Shown: in pieces, positions 28,801 through 36,104 of the stretch
Position numbering within the stretch: position 1 is the first letter of the stretch
How the letters are laid out: each line of letters begins with the position of its first letter
NCBI GenBank assembly: GCA_030654835.1
Contig: JAURWS010000052.1
Span: 1 to 64,000 of the forward strand
DNA length: 64,000 nt
Direction: 5' to 3'
Origin: Gammaproteobacteria bacterium
GTDB lineage: Bacteria; Pseudomonadota; Gammaproteobacteria; Pseudomonadales; Pseudohongiellaceae
Translations under genes and position numbers: made by a program
The notes under the pieces: generated by a model
Told to the model about the DNA's origin: nothing
Seen by the model: only the letters and a program-made list of their open reading frames with translations
The model's database searches: none

Positions 28801-29409
28801 CGCCCCGGATGTCTGACCAAGAATGGCCTGTGCGCCACGGACTCTCTGCAGCAACAGCGCCCGGATATCCGGCGCGTGGCAGGCGTTCCACGGGCCGTCT
28901 TGCACGGCTGGCGCACCACTGCGTGGCGGGGGCAACGGACTCTTGCCAATGGCCAGCCGCAGCGCGTTGAGAGTTGCCACATCGAACTCGGCGTCGCTCA
29001 CTGGCGGTCGCAGGTCCATCAGGAAGCGGGTCACCTGCAGCAGGCTGACCCCAGCCAGCTCAAGGGTGGCAGTGGGTATCGGGTCGGATGTCCTGACTAA
29101 CTGCGTGAAAAGCGCCGCCATATCGGCACAGAAGACTGCGGCACGACGAGCACCAAACAGCCTGCACAGGCCTGCAACCCGTTCAATGTTCTGCAGCACC
29201 TCGGCGAGGGCTGGCTCCGACTTTCCCGTTGCTGCCTCGGTCGGTGCGTGAATATTCAGATTAGCTTCTCGATCTCTCAACAGGAGTGCCGCGCTGGACT
29301 CAAGCTGCTCCGCGCACTGCCGCAAAGCTGCGCGCCATACGCTTGTCTCATGGCTCAAGAGCGGTTGCCCGGGCTCAACACTGGCCATCATCTCACTGGA
29401 CATCAGTGC
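25846..29409 (-). CDS. chpA: ChpA-like chemosensory histidine kinase, lacking CheW and receiver domains
   Basis: The 1187-residue protein has a long N-terminal helical region that is FimL/Hpt-like. One clear Hpt site follows, ALHTLKGNARLF, with the phosphorylatable His at about residue 821. The CheA-type catalytic core comes last (residues about 990-1185; N box LEHLLRNAIDHGIEP, DDGAGI, GHGIGLAMV). The protein stops right after the ATP-binding domain, with no CheW module or receiver as in full ChpA/PilL. An in-frame REP-like half-element (residues about 884-897) sits after the Hpt. It lies downstream of pilG and pilH, which points to control of twitching motility. Start: ATG overlapping the pilH 3' end. 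Confidence 0.75.
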   Translation of the reverse strand, partial: ALMSSEMMASVEPGQPLLSHETSVWRAALRQCAEQLESSAALLLRDREANLNIHAPTEAATGKSEPALAEVLQNIERVAGLCRLFGARRAAVFCADMAALFTQLVRTSDPIPTATLELAGVSLLQVTRFLMDLRPPVSDAEFDVATLNALRLAIGKSPLPPPRSGAPAVQDGPWNACHAPDIRALLLQRVRGAQAILGQTSGAVAPADELSSEIAPELSCELRAISSVLQVLGPQWFGFIDADDCLDAGQAVVLLLGLELQLSVSPCPSNCPSNCTSASPSAGRLPAVDCLLLDAQQQWRVLASQRLTTLVLPLAEAPLTQGAISERVGIEFLALCQSLQLAGDVELGLAPRDEWPLLLAAGVRLARHLLCWQRVAISMDGGISPTLAMRGRQLLLRLQLHALDCLSPENLPPTPAWRRQLTQTLIRDCQHFERLQRTVWRRRLAAEYSPDAELLCTFKEELRQTLILLERSLSCPQGDALCTVVARLAQNALVIGEVLLHEVLEAMRQLLTVLLERQASVGAEDLALLESLREQLLGRMHEQPSLAEEALVSLQALIGRRMAHLQAQPHADITDVLVDVTPATTLNAAAAMVAEKRMDGGRAAQTRVAITQLPVYLAQNIRELLSAAERLESRADFATLNRVLIVELRMLATGARALQVYRVARLSAVLAELHQALAVPMTAAAVIASDITADSSPDPDLLVQLVEAHRLLRRGLNQAAARREVDNPRDIIAGLYRRLDQWQTPPLLAATLASPLRGSESDWHFQHNAECYHDFRREAEELVESIESDLGALLSGAAGAVSALLPDKQHDKLQSILHALHTLKGNARLFACERLAALCHRCERALLAAKDAVRVQPGAVAEIDRAVHYSSGRGVQPHAGAFGQSRAGPLCPLGTLPQMAPLVSELRAALDELPLAASAPTVPLTPLPPEHSIAIPAASLQRIAALVGSARTQVRAALDVLQSCRHEPDAARLSLLEDLLIEQERCVVQLDEEVAGSRLVSFSRVTPRLQRLAGRHSNQLDRQLRLRVQNDSLLMDRLLLERLVAPLEHLLRNAIDHGIEPLSVRRACGKTDGGTVLLDMQERDDQLVLELRDDGAGISNDALLACAARLGMADSEEPPEQRLQWVLLPGFSTRTQATQDSGHGIGLAMVNSVVTALGGRVEVESTAGIGSCFRLLLPRWDIASKPV
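26717..26760. repeat. REP-like half-element inside the ChpA-like gene
   Basis: 44 bases match the right half of the 84-bp element at 33651-33734 with about two differences. It is in frame and read through, encoding a SRAGPLCPLGT-like peptide between the Hpt and the catalytic core. Confidence 0.75.
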
Positions 29410-29851
29410 GCCCTCTTGTCTGTACCCCTGGCTGCACCCTTGTCTGCACCCCTGCCAGCACGTCGGCAATCCGTGCGCCGAGCCGTTGCGCCGTCAGCGG
29501 TCTGCTCAACACGCCCTGCAGGCCCAGCGCTTGCGCCCAGATGTCATCGGTCTCGCGCCGTGCCCCGCTGAGCAGCAAGACCTTGCTCACTCCCGCACGC
29601 AGCAGGCTGAGCCCGACGTCGAAGCCGTTGTCCTGCAACAGCGTTAGCTCGACGAGCGCCAGATCGATAGGCTCACTTTTGACCTCGGCGCCTATCTCAG
29701 CATCAGCCTCAGGGCGGACCTCAGCCGCCACCAGACCCAATGCCTCCGACAGCGCGCCGACATGACAGACCTCATGCCCCAATCTCTGCAACTGACGCTG
29801 CATGTACAGCGTCTGGGTCGGAGAGTCATCCAGCAACAGAATGCGCGCCAT
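29393..29851 (-). CDS. pilH: PilH-like receiver protein with altered phosphorylation site
   Basis: The 152-residue protein begins MARILLLDDSPTQ like PilH, with the acidic pair D8/D9 retained. The phospho-acceptor position reads LALVELTLL, so Asp is replaced by Glu (E68), and the conserved Lys of the KP motif is Arg (LSRPL). An insertion rich in Glu/Ala (residues about 43-60) lies just before. The last 20 residues are an imperfect repeat (GVQTRVQPGVQTRG). The gene overlaps pilG by 26 bases with a good GGAGG start site, and the chpA-like gene overlaps its end. It is probably a non-phosphorylatable or phosphomimetic receiver. Confidence 0.75.
   Translation of the reverse strand: MARILLLDDSPTQTLYMQRQLQRLGHEVCHVGALSEALGLVAAEVRPEADAEIGAEVKSEPIDLALVELTLLQDNGFDVGLSLLRAGVSKVLLLSGARRETDDIWAQALGLQGVLSRPLTAQRLGARIADVLAGVQTRVQPGVQTRGRTDVQ
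29419..29455. repeat. short imperfect tandem repeat at the pilH 3' end
   Basis: On the minus strand, GGGGTGCAGACAAG-type units of about 12-15 bases recur three times and encode the Val-Gln-rich tail of PilH, overlapping the region upstream of the chpA-like start. Copy number could vary. Confidence 0.5.
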
Positions 29852-30305
29852 CGGCAGCCTCCTCGTTGGGCACCGCTGCCGGGGCGGTCGATTGCCGCGC
29901 AGTTGGCACCAGCGCCGCGATAGCCTCCAGCAGGTCCGCCTTGCGAAAGGGTTTGAGAATATAGCGCCGCGCCCCGGCCAGCTCCGCGCGGGCCCGGTCC
30001 AGCAACCCGTCGCTGCCCGACACCAGCACCACCGGCGTCTCCCCGAACTGCGGGCTGGCCCTGATGAGCGCGCAGGCCTGAAAACCATCGAGGCCCGGCA
30101 TCATGACGTCCATGAAGATGATGTCCGGCCGCAGCGCCGCGATGCGGCACAGGGCATCAAATCCATCCTCGGCAAGAGTAATGGAGCACCCCATCGGCTC
30201 CAACATGGCTTGAGCACTCTGCCGAATGCTCCTGCTGTCATCGACCAGCAGCACCTTGAGATGGGGAATATTTTCAGTGTTAAGTGCGTGCGACGTGGCA
30301 TCCAT
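29826..30305 (-). CDS. pilG: twitching-motility response regulator PilG
   Basis: The 159-residue single-domain receiver has DDS (residues 22-24), phospho-acceptor D66 in IIFMDVMMPGLDG, and YILKPF. The segment GFDALCRIA, DGFQACALIRASP matches PilG of Pseudomonas closely. A strong AAGGAGG five bases before the ATG sets the start. In the Pil-Chp system PilG promotes pilus extension. It is divergent from gshB, as in Pseudomonas. pilI and pilJ, normally next, are absent here and pilH and chpA follow directly. Confidence 0.85.
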   Translation of the reverse strand: MDATSHALNTENIPHLKVLLVDDSRSIRQSAQAMLEPMGCSITLAEDGFDALCRIAALRPDIIFMDVMMPGLDGFQACALIRASPQFGETPVVLVSGSDGLLDRARAELAGARRYILKPFRKADLLEAIAALVPTARQSTAPAAVPNEEAADGAHSVAG

Positions 30306-30332
30306 GCCAACCTCCTTTTGCTGCATTTGTGC

Positions 30333-30503
30333 AGGATCGGTGCGACAGGCAGAGGCTGTCAGGACACGCCGTGAATACTTCCCTGTAGGCTTGGGCGCCG
30401 CATCCCTGCGGCGCACAGTCCTGCCTGCCTCTGCCCGCCGCACCGATCTTTAACCTTTGTGCTACGGCGTGTCCTGAATGTCTCTGCCTGTCGCACCGAT
30501 CCT
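30333..30503. mobile_element. MITE-like element with 40-bp terminal inverted repeats
   Basis: 30333-30372 and the reverse complement of 30464-30503 match at 37 of 40 bases. The outer parts begin AGGATCGGTGCGACAGG. Between them is about 91 bases that include a small GCGCCGCA/TGCGGCGC dyad and a third partial copy of the arm near 30427-30449. It encodes nothing. The element lies in the pilG-gshB divergent region, so it may affect both promoters. Confidence 0.7.
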
Positions 30504-30651
30504 TCCACCTAAAGGTCTAGCACAGCTTCTCAATTTCAGCGAATTCGCCGCGTCGATACATAGCATAAGTTGAGTTATGATCTGCGCAACTCGCGGGTCC
30601 TATCACCATCAATCCCAATACCCGCCCCAAATCATCAGCACAGGCACGCAC

Positions 30652-31611
30652 ATGACCATCAGACTCGGCATCGTTATGGACCCGATCCAGACCATCAGCT
30701 ACAAGAAGGACACCAGCCTCGCCATGCTCATGGCCGCCCAGGAGCGCGGCTACGAGCTTTACTACATGGAGCAGTCGGACCTGTATCTGCAGGACGGCGT
30801 GGCCAGGGGCCTGATGCGCCAGCTGAATGTGGCGTGGGACGAGAAGCAGTGGTACTCCTTCGGCGACGCCAGCGACGAGCCGCTGGGCGACCTCGACGTC
30901 ATCCTGATGCGCAAGGACCCGCCCTTCGACAATGAATACATTTACTCGACCTACATCCTGGAGCAGGCCGAGAACGCCGGCTGCCTCGTGGTCAACAGGC
31001 CGCGCAGCCTGCGCGACTGCAACGAAAAATTGTTCGCCACCCAGTTCCCGCAGTGCTGCCCGCCGCTGGTGGTAAGCAACAATGCCACCGTGCTGAAGCA
31101 CTTCCACGTCACCCACGGCGACGTCATCTTCAAACCGCTGGACGGCATGGGCGGCTCCTCGATCTTCCGTCTGCGCCACGACGACCCCAATGTCAGCGTC
31201 ATCATCGAGACACTGACTGGCCACGGCCGCACACCGATCATGGCGCAACGCTTCATTCCCGAGATCGTCAATGGCGACAAGCGCATCCTGCTGGTGGATG
31301 GCGAACCGGTGCCTTACGCACTGGCGCGAGTGCCGGCCCGTGGCGAGACGCGCGGCAATCTGGCGGCTGGCGGCAGCGGCGTCCCGCAGCCTTTGAGCGA
31401 GCGCGATCGCTGGATCTGCAGCCAGGTGCGTGAATCAGTTCGGGAGCGCGGCCTGCTGTTTGTCGGCCTGGACGTCATCGGCGACTACCTCACCGAGATC
31501 AACGTCACCAGCCCGACCTGTGTGCGCGAACTGAACAAGGCGTACAATCTGGACATCGCTGGCGACCTGATGCGCAGCATCGAGAGCAGGCTGGCCGAGC
31601 GTCAGCTTTAA
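30652..31611 (+). CDS. gshB: glutathione synthetase
   Basis: The 319-residue ATP-grasp enzyme joins gamma-glutamylcysteine and glycine. It starts MTIRLGIVMDPIQTISYKKDTSLAMLMAAQ, the family N-terminus, and has VVNRPRSLRDCNEKL, IFKPLDGMGGSSIFR and the C-terminal EINVTSPTC. It is divergent from pilG and followed by tonB3, as in Pseudomonas. It is a good anchor for the local gene order. Confidence 0.95.
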   Translation: MTIRLGIVMDPIQTISYKKDTSLAMLMAAQERGYELYYMEQSDLYLQDGVARGLMRQLNVAWDEKQWYSFGDASDEPLGDLDVILMRKDPPFDNEYIYSTYILEQAENAGCLVVNRPRSLRDCNEKLFATQFPQCCPPLVVSNNATVLKHFHVTHGDVIFKPLDGMGGSSIFRLRHDDPNVSVIIETLTGHGRTPIMAQRFIPEIVNGDKRILLVDGEPVPYALARVPARGETRGNLAAGGSGVPQPLSERDRWICSQVRESVRERGLLFVGLDVIGDYLTEINVTSPTCVRELNKAYNLDIAGDLMRSIESRLAERQL

Positions 31612-31652
31612 ACTTTCTCTTCGAACCTGAAAGAACCGAGTCCTGAGACCGC

Positions 31653-32573
31653 ATGCGAAACTCTGCGAATGACAACTCAGATCAGCCCATGATCAAGAAC
31701 ACTGATCTGAGTGCCGACCTGAGCAAGGATCGCTTCGGCTTCACGATTTTTCTGTCGGGCTGCCTGCACATCATGCTGATCGTCGGCGTGGGCTTTACCT
31801 ATCTGGAAGAAAGCAACAGCGCGCCCGCCGTCGAGATCACTTTGGCGCAGTACCGCAGCGACATCGCCCCGGATGAGGCCGACTACATCGCTCAGGAAAA
31901 CCAGAGCGGCAGCGGCGTGCTAGACGAGGCCGCAACTCCGAGCACGCCTTTTGTCTCCCCGTTTCATGACGAGGTGATCCAACAGGTGGACCCGGTGCCG
32001 CAGGCGCCAGCGCCGAGCCAGCAGACTGACCCGAGCGACCTGGCCCTGTTGACCTCGACCAATGCCGAACTCTCCCTCGAACAACAGCTGGAGGAAGAGA
32101 GCCCCGAGAGCGACAAACCAATCTCCGATACCGCCACGCCGGAGGAGCTGAGTCTGGCCATCGCGAGTCTGCAGGCACAGCTGGACCTGCAACAACAGGC
32201 CTACGCCAAGCGCCCGCGCACATACACCATCTCCTCGGCGTCTACCCAGAAGCGCCACGACGCGCTCTATCTGGATTCCTGGCGCAAGCGCATCGAGGCC
32301 GTGGGCAATCTGAATTATCCCGAGCAGGCACGTCAGCAGGAAATCTATGGCAGCCTGCGCATGCTGGTGTCACTGCGTCCCAATGGGTCGGTACAGGAAA
32401 TCCGCATTCTGCAAAGCTCTGGCGAGCGTGTATTGGACGAGGCCGCCATCAACATCGTCAGCCTGGCCTCACCCTTCGACCCGTTCCCGCCGGAGCTGCT
32501 TGAGGAAGTCGACATCCTGGAAATTATCCGCACCTGGCGTTTTCACCGGGGCAATTCGTTCAGCAGCGAGTGA
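31653..32573 (+). CDS. tonB3: TonB-family energy transducer (TonB3-like)
   Basis: The 306-residue protein has an N-terminal TM (residues about 28-48), a long Glu/Pro/Gln-rich periplasmic stretch, and a C-terminal TonB fold (residues about 205-300; NLNYPEQARQQEIYGSLRMLVSLRPNGSVQEIRILQSSG cut across its strands). Next to gshB, the Pseudomonas homologue (tonB3) is needed for twitching motility, so a pilus-related role is more likely than iron uptake. The ExbBD partner is not here. Confidence 0.75.
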   Translation: MRNSANDNSDQPMIKNTDLSADLSKDRFGFTIFLSGCLHIMLIVGVGFTYLEESNSAPAVEITLAQYRSDIAPDEADYIAQENQSGSGVLDEAATPSTPFVSPFHDEVIQQVDPVPQAPAPSQQTDPSDLALLTSTNAELSLEQQLEEESPESDKPISDTATPEELSLAIASLQAQLDLQQQAYAKRPRTYTISSASTQKRHDALYLDSWRKRIEAVGNLNYPEQARQQEIYGSLRMLVSLRPNGSVQEIRILQSSGERVLDEAAINIVSLASPFDPFPPELLEEVDILEIIRTWRFHRGNSFSSE

Positions 32574-32583
32574 GAATCACCCT

Positions 32584-33180
32584 ATGAAAGACGATGCGGA
32601 TTATCAGGCAACCCCCGGTTCACTGGCCAATCAGTTCCTTATTGCGATGCCTCATCTGCAGGACCCATGGTTCGCTCACACCGTCACTTATCTCTGGAAA
32701 CACAATGAGGAAGGCGCGCTTGGCATCGTCATCAACAAACCGTCAAGCATGCTGCTTTCCGAGTTGCTCGCGGAGTTGCACATCGACGCGGAGCTGCGGC
32801 GCGGTGACAGCATCTTCCATAGTCAGCGTGTTATGAGCGGTGGACCGGTGGAGAAACACAAGGGTTTCATCCTGCACGAGAGTGGTCGCGAGTGGGAGTA
32901 CACACTGAAGATCACGCCCGGGCTCAGCCTGTCGATGTCGAAGGACATTCTTGCCGACATCGCCGATGGCAAAGGCCCGGAAAATTATCTGGTCGCCCTC
33001 GGTTGCGCCGGGTGGGAGGCCGGACAACTGGAGCAAGAAATCGGCGACAATTTCTGGCTGACCGCTCCCGCCATCCCCGCGCTGATCTTCTCCACCGACT
33101 ACGAAGCCAAGCCCGAGGCGGCAGCGGCCAGCCTCGGCGTCAGCCTGAGTCAACTCTCCAGCATTGCAGGGCACTCATGA
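32584..33180 (+). CDS. yqgE: YqgE/AlgH family protein
   Basis: The 198-residue UPF0301 protein has the family N-terminus GSLANQFLIAMPHLQDPWFAHTV, then GALGIVINKPS, GGPVEKHKGF and LGCAGWEAGQLEQEI. No catalytic residues are known. It is followed 14 bases later by ruvX, the usual partner. Function is unknown; in Pseudomonas it was linked to alginate regulation under the name AlgH. Confidence 0.9.
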   Translation: MKDDADYQATPGSLANQFLIAMPHLQDPWFAHTVTYLWKHNEEGALGIVINKPSSMLLSELLAELHIDAELRRGDSIFHSQRVMSGGPVEKHKGFILHESGREWEYTLKITPGLSLSMSKDILADIADGKGPENYLVALGCAGWEAGQLEQEIGDNFWLTAPAIPALIFSTDYEAKPEAAAASLGVSLSQLSSIAGHS

Positions 33181-33194
33181 AGCGGGACACTTAG

Positions 33195-33638
33195 ATGGAC
33201 GCCTTTCCCGTAAAAAAACCTGGCGACATTACTGCACTTGGTTTCGACTTCGGCACCAAACGCATCGGCGTGGCCAGCGGGCAATCGATTATCGGCACGG
33301 CGAGCGCGCTCGGGCCGGTGGCGGCGCGCGACGGCATTCCGGACTGGCAGGTGATGGACAAGCTGATCGAGAAATGGCAACCAGACGTGTTCGTCGTGGG
33401 GCTGCCGTACAACATGGATGACTCGGAGAGTGAGTTGTTTTTCAAGGCGCGCAAGTTCGGCAATCGCCTCAATGCCCGCTACCTCAAACCCTGCTACGGG
33501 ATGGATGAACGGCTCAGCTCCTTCGAGGCGCGCGGGCAATTGCTGCGTGGAGAGTCCAAAGCGCAGCTGGACAGCCTGGCGGCGCAGCTGATTCTGGAAT
33601 CGTGGTTCAGTGGGCTGGCGGAAAAATTCCGCGAATAG
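33195..33638 (+). CDS. ruvX: Holliday junction resolvase-like protein RuvX (YqgF)
   Basis: The 147-residue RNase H-fold nuclease has GFDFGTKRIGVA, VGLPYNMDD, and GMDERLSSFEAR, the acidic active-site motifs. It is probably active in 16S rRNA 5'-end maturation as in E. coli. It lies directly after yqgE. The pyr genes that follow in Pseudomonas are absent; a REP element and pilT come next. Confidence 0.9.
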   Translation: MDAFPVKKPGDITALGFDFGTKRIGVASGQSIIGTASALGPVAARDGIPDWQVMDKLIEKWQPDVFVVGLPYNMDDSESELFFKARKFGNRLNARYLKPCYGMDERLSSFEARGQLLRGESKAQLDSLAAQLILESWFSGLAEKFRE

Positions 33639-33650
33639 AAAATATATCTT

Positions 33651-33734
33651 GTGGGAGCGGGCCTTGCCCGCGATTGAGTTCAGCGCAAATCAATCGCGGG
33701 CGGGTCCTTTATGCCCTCTGGGTACGCTCCCACA
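33651..33734. repeat. 84-bp REP-like element (full copy)
   Basis: The second full copy of the 84-bp element, between the convergent ruvX and pilT genes. It differs from the copy at 9876 at about ten positions. Ends TGTGGGAGCG and CGCTCCCACA are inverted, with an inner GCCCGCGATTG/CAATCGCGGGC pair. Hairpin formation may terminate transcription. Confidence 0.8.
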
Positions 33735-33749
33735 GGGTTCAGCAATGCA

Positions 33750-34784
33750 TTAGAACGAATCCGGCATCTTGGCCTTGCCCCTCGCCTCTTCCTTAGTAAT
33801 GGTGCCCTTCTGCACGAGCTCTTTCAGGCACTGATCCAGCGTCTTCATGCCGTACTGCGAGCCAGTCTGAATCGCCGAGTACATCTGCGCCACCTTGTCT
33901 TCACGAATCAAGTTACGGATGGCCGGTGTGCCAATCATGATTTCGTGCGCCGCCACGCGCCCACCGCCGTTCTTCTTCAACAGCGCCTGCGAGACAACCG
34001 CCTGCAGCGATTCCGACAGCATCGAGCGCACCATGGATTTTTCAGCGGCCGGGAACACATCGATGACACGGTCGATAGTCTTGGCGGCGGAGGTGGTGTG
34101 CAGTGTGCCGAACACGAGGTGGCCGGTCTCGGCGGCGGTCAGCGCCAGACGGATGGTCTCAAGATCGCGCAACTCGCCCACCAGAATGATGTCCGGGTCT
34201 TCACGTAGAGCTGATCGCAGTGCCTCGGCGAAACCCAGGGTGTCGCGGTGCACCTCGCGCTGGTTGACCAGACACTTCTTGCTCTCGTGCACGAATTCGA
34301 TGGGATCCTCAATGGTGAGGATGTGTTCATAGCGGGTGTTGTTCACGTAGTCCATCATGGCGGCGAGTGTCGTACTCTTACCCGAGCCGGTCGGCCCCGT
34401 CACCACCACCAATCCTCTGGCGAGATCGGACATGTCACGGAAGACCTGTCCCATGCCCAGCTGTTCCATCGACAACACTTTAGAGGGAATGGTACGGAAT
34501 ACAGCGGCGGCGCCACGGTTCTGATTGAAGGCGTTGACCCGGAAGCGCGCGAGGCCTGGCACCTCGAAGGAGAAGTCTGTCTCCATGAACTGTTCATAGT
34601 CCTTGCGCTGCTTGTCGGTCATGATCTCGTAGATCAGGCCGTGAACTTCCTTGTGATCCATGGAGGGGATGTTGATCTTGCGCATGTCACCGTCGACGCG
34701 GATCAGGGGCGGCATACCGGCCGTGAGATGCAGATCCGATGCGCCCTGTTTGACACTGAAACCCAGTAATTCGGTGATGTCCAT
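33750..34784 (-). CDS. pilT: type IV pilus retraction ATPase PilT
   Basis: The 344-residue protein has Walker A GPTGSGKST (residues 130-138), the Asp box VNNTRYEHILTIEDPIE, Walker B DPDIILVGELRD, the His box LVFGTLHTTSA, and AIRNLIREDK, the PilT C-terminal helix. It starts MDITELLGFSVKQGASDLHL. It retracts pili for twitching and DNA uptake at the inner membrane. It is divergent from yggS, as in Pseudomonas. pilU is not seen alongside. Confidence 0.95.
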   Translation of the reverse strand: MDITELLGFSVKQGASDLHLTAGMPPLIRVDGDMRKINIPSMDHKEVHGLIYEIMTDKQRKDYEQFMETDFSFEVPGLARFRVNAFNQNRGAAAVFRTIPSKVLSMEQLGMGQVFRDMSDLARGLVVVTGPTGSGKSTTLAAMMDYVNNTRYEHILTIEDPIEFVHESKKCLVNQREVHRDTLGFAEALRSALREDPDIILVGELRDLETIRLALTAAETGHLVFGTLHTTSAAKTIDRVIDVFPAAEKSMVRSMLSESLQAVVSQALLKKNGGGRVAAHEIMIGTPAIRNLIREDKVAQMYSAIQTGSQYGMKTLDQCLKELVQKGTITKEEARGKAKMPDSF

Positions 34785-34878
34785 GTGATACCTGCCCCTG
34801 ATTCGATTGTGGTTGTGCGGCCGTGTGCGTTGTTCGTGTGCAGTGCTATAGTTGTCTTCGATAGTGAGGCTGAAAACC

Positions 34879-35562
34879 ATGGCAAGCATAGCAGAAAATA
34901 TTTCCGCAGTTCGTGAAGAGATTGGCAAAGCCGCAGTCGGCTGCGGCAGGCCTGCCGCCAGCGTTTCCCTGCTGGCTGTCAGCAAGACCCAGGGACCGGA
35001 TAAGGTACGTGAGGCCTACGCGGCGGGACAACGGGACTTCGGCGAAAACTATGTGCAGGAGGCCCTGAGCAAGATCAGCGCATTGCCTCTACCGGGCCTG
35101 TGCTGGCACTTCATCGGCCCGATTCAATCCAACAAGACGCGTGAGATTGCCGAGCACTTTCAATGGGTGCACAGCGTGGATCGCCTGAAAATTGCGCAGC
35201 GGCTCAGCGCCCAGCGGCCAGCCAATCTCGGCCCGCTCAACATCTGCATCCAGGTCAATATTTCCGAGGAAGACAGCAAATCCGGTGTGGCCCTGGCAGA
35301 GGTGGCGGATCTTTGCGAGGCGATCAACGGCCTGGAAAATATCTGCCTGCGCGGCCTCATGGCGATTCCGGCGCCCAGTGACGACATCGAGCAACAGCGC
35401 CTGACCTTCCGCCCGCTCGCGCAACTGTTGCAACGCCTTGCAGCGAAATATCCGCAGATGGACACGCTTTCAATTGGCATGAGCAGCGATTACGCGGCGG
35501 CAATTGCAGAAGGCTCGACCATTGTCAGGATCGGCTCGGCAATCTTCGGGGCGCGGTCATAG
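34879..35562 (+). CDS. yggS: PLP-binding protein YggS/PLPBP
   Basis: The 227-residue fold-III PLP protein has the Schiff-base Lys K36 in LLAVSKTQG, then GENYVQEAL, WHFIGPIQSNK, and LSIGMSSDYAAAI, the phosphate-binding end. It maintains PLP homeostasis and is not known to be an enzyme. Its 3' end overlaps the next (opposite-strand) gene by six bases. Confidence 0.95.
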   Translation: MASIAENISAVREEIGKAAVGCGRPAASVSLLAVSKTQGPDKVREAYAAGQRDFGENYVQEALSKISALPLPGLCWHFIGPIQSNKTREIAEHFQWVHSVDRLKIAQRLSAQRPANLGPLNICIQVNISEEDSKSGVALAEVADLCEAINGLENICLRGLMAIPAPSDDIEQQRLTFRPLAQLLQRLAAKYPQMDTLSIGMSSDYAAAIAEGSTIVRIGSAIFGARS

Positions 35563-35901
35563 ATGCTTGAACGATAGCCCGCAATGGGCACACTGGGATC
35601 GAAAGGGATTCAGAAAGAAACGCTTCACGAAGAACTGCTCGTGACAATCGGGGCAACGTTTGACGGATGCACTGATACCAAAAAAGGCATATAGCAGCAT
35701 GTAGGAATACATGATCAAGCTCGAGGAATTACCCGCACTCAGGAGTTGATTCACCGCATAGACGTAAACTGGCAAGGTCCAGAAGCAGACGAACAGGCGA
35801 TTCCTGGCCGCGCGAATGCTGAGCAATTCCTTGTGCTGCAATTCTTCCTTGTGTTTTGCCGAGTCCCTGCTGGCGGGCGCCTTCTTGTTGTGATCTGACA
35901 T
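35557..35901 (-). CDS. small membrane protein with zinc ribbon
   Basis: The 114-residue protein has an N-terminal charged segment and two TM helices (residues about 35-52 and 58-78). It ends with a four-Cys zinc-ribbon-like motif, CPDCHEQFF then CAHCGLSF. I do not recognise the family. Start is the ATG at 35901; the longer frame has no sensible N-terminus. It is divergent from the FimX-like gene and may be involved in its local regulation, though nothing shows this. Confidence 0.65.
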   Translation of the reverse strand: MSDHNKKAPASRDSAKHKEELQHKELLSIRAARNRLFVCFWTLPVYVYAVNQLLSAGNSSSLIMYSYMLLYAFFGISASVKRCPDCHEQFFVKRFFLNPFRSQCAHCGLSFKHL

Positions 35902-36104
35902 GGTTCTGCGTTCCGATAAATTCCCGACCTGATGATGGCCGAAGTGTACACGTTGCCAACTGGAAAAATCAGAGGGCGTGAGGCTTTTTGCGTGTCGAGC
36001 TTTGGTTCGGGACGACCCGAGAGGTAACATGCGGCCCACGCAGTCAGGAAGATATGTTTACTGTGCTAAACTCGGCCAATAAACCGTCTAAATCAGAATC
36101 CAGC

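Noticed and set aside
33639-33749. A possible small RNA in the hairpin-rich gap between ruvX and pilT
   Set aside because: The structure is fully explained by the REP element, which recurs elsewhere.
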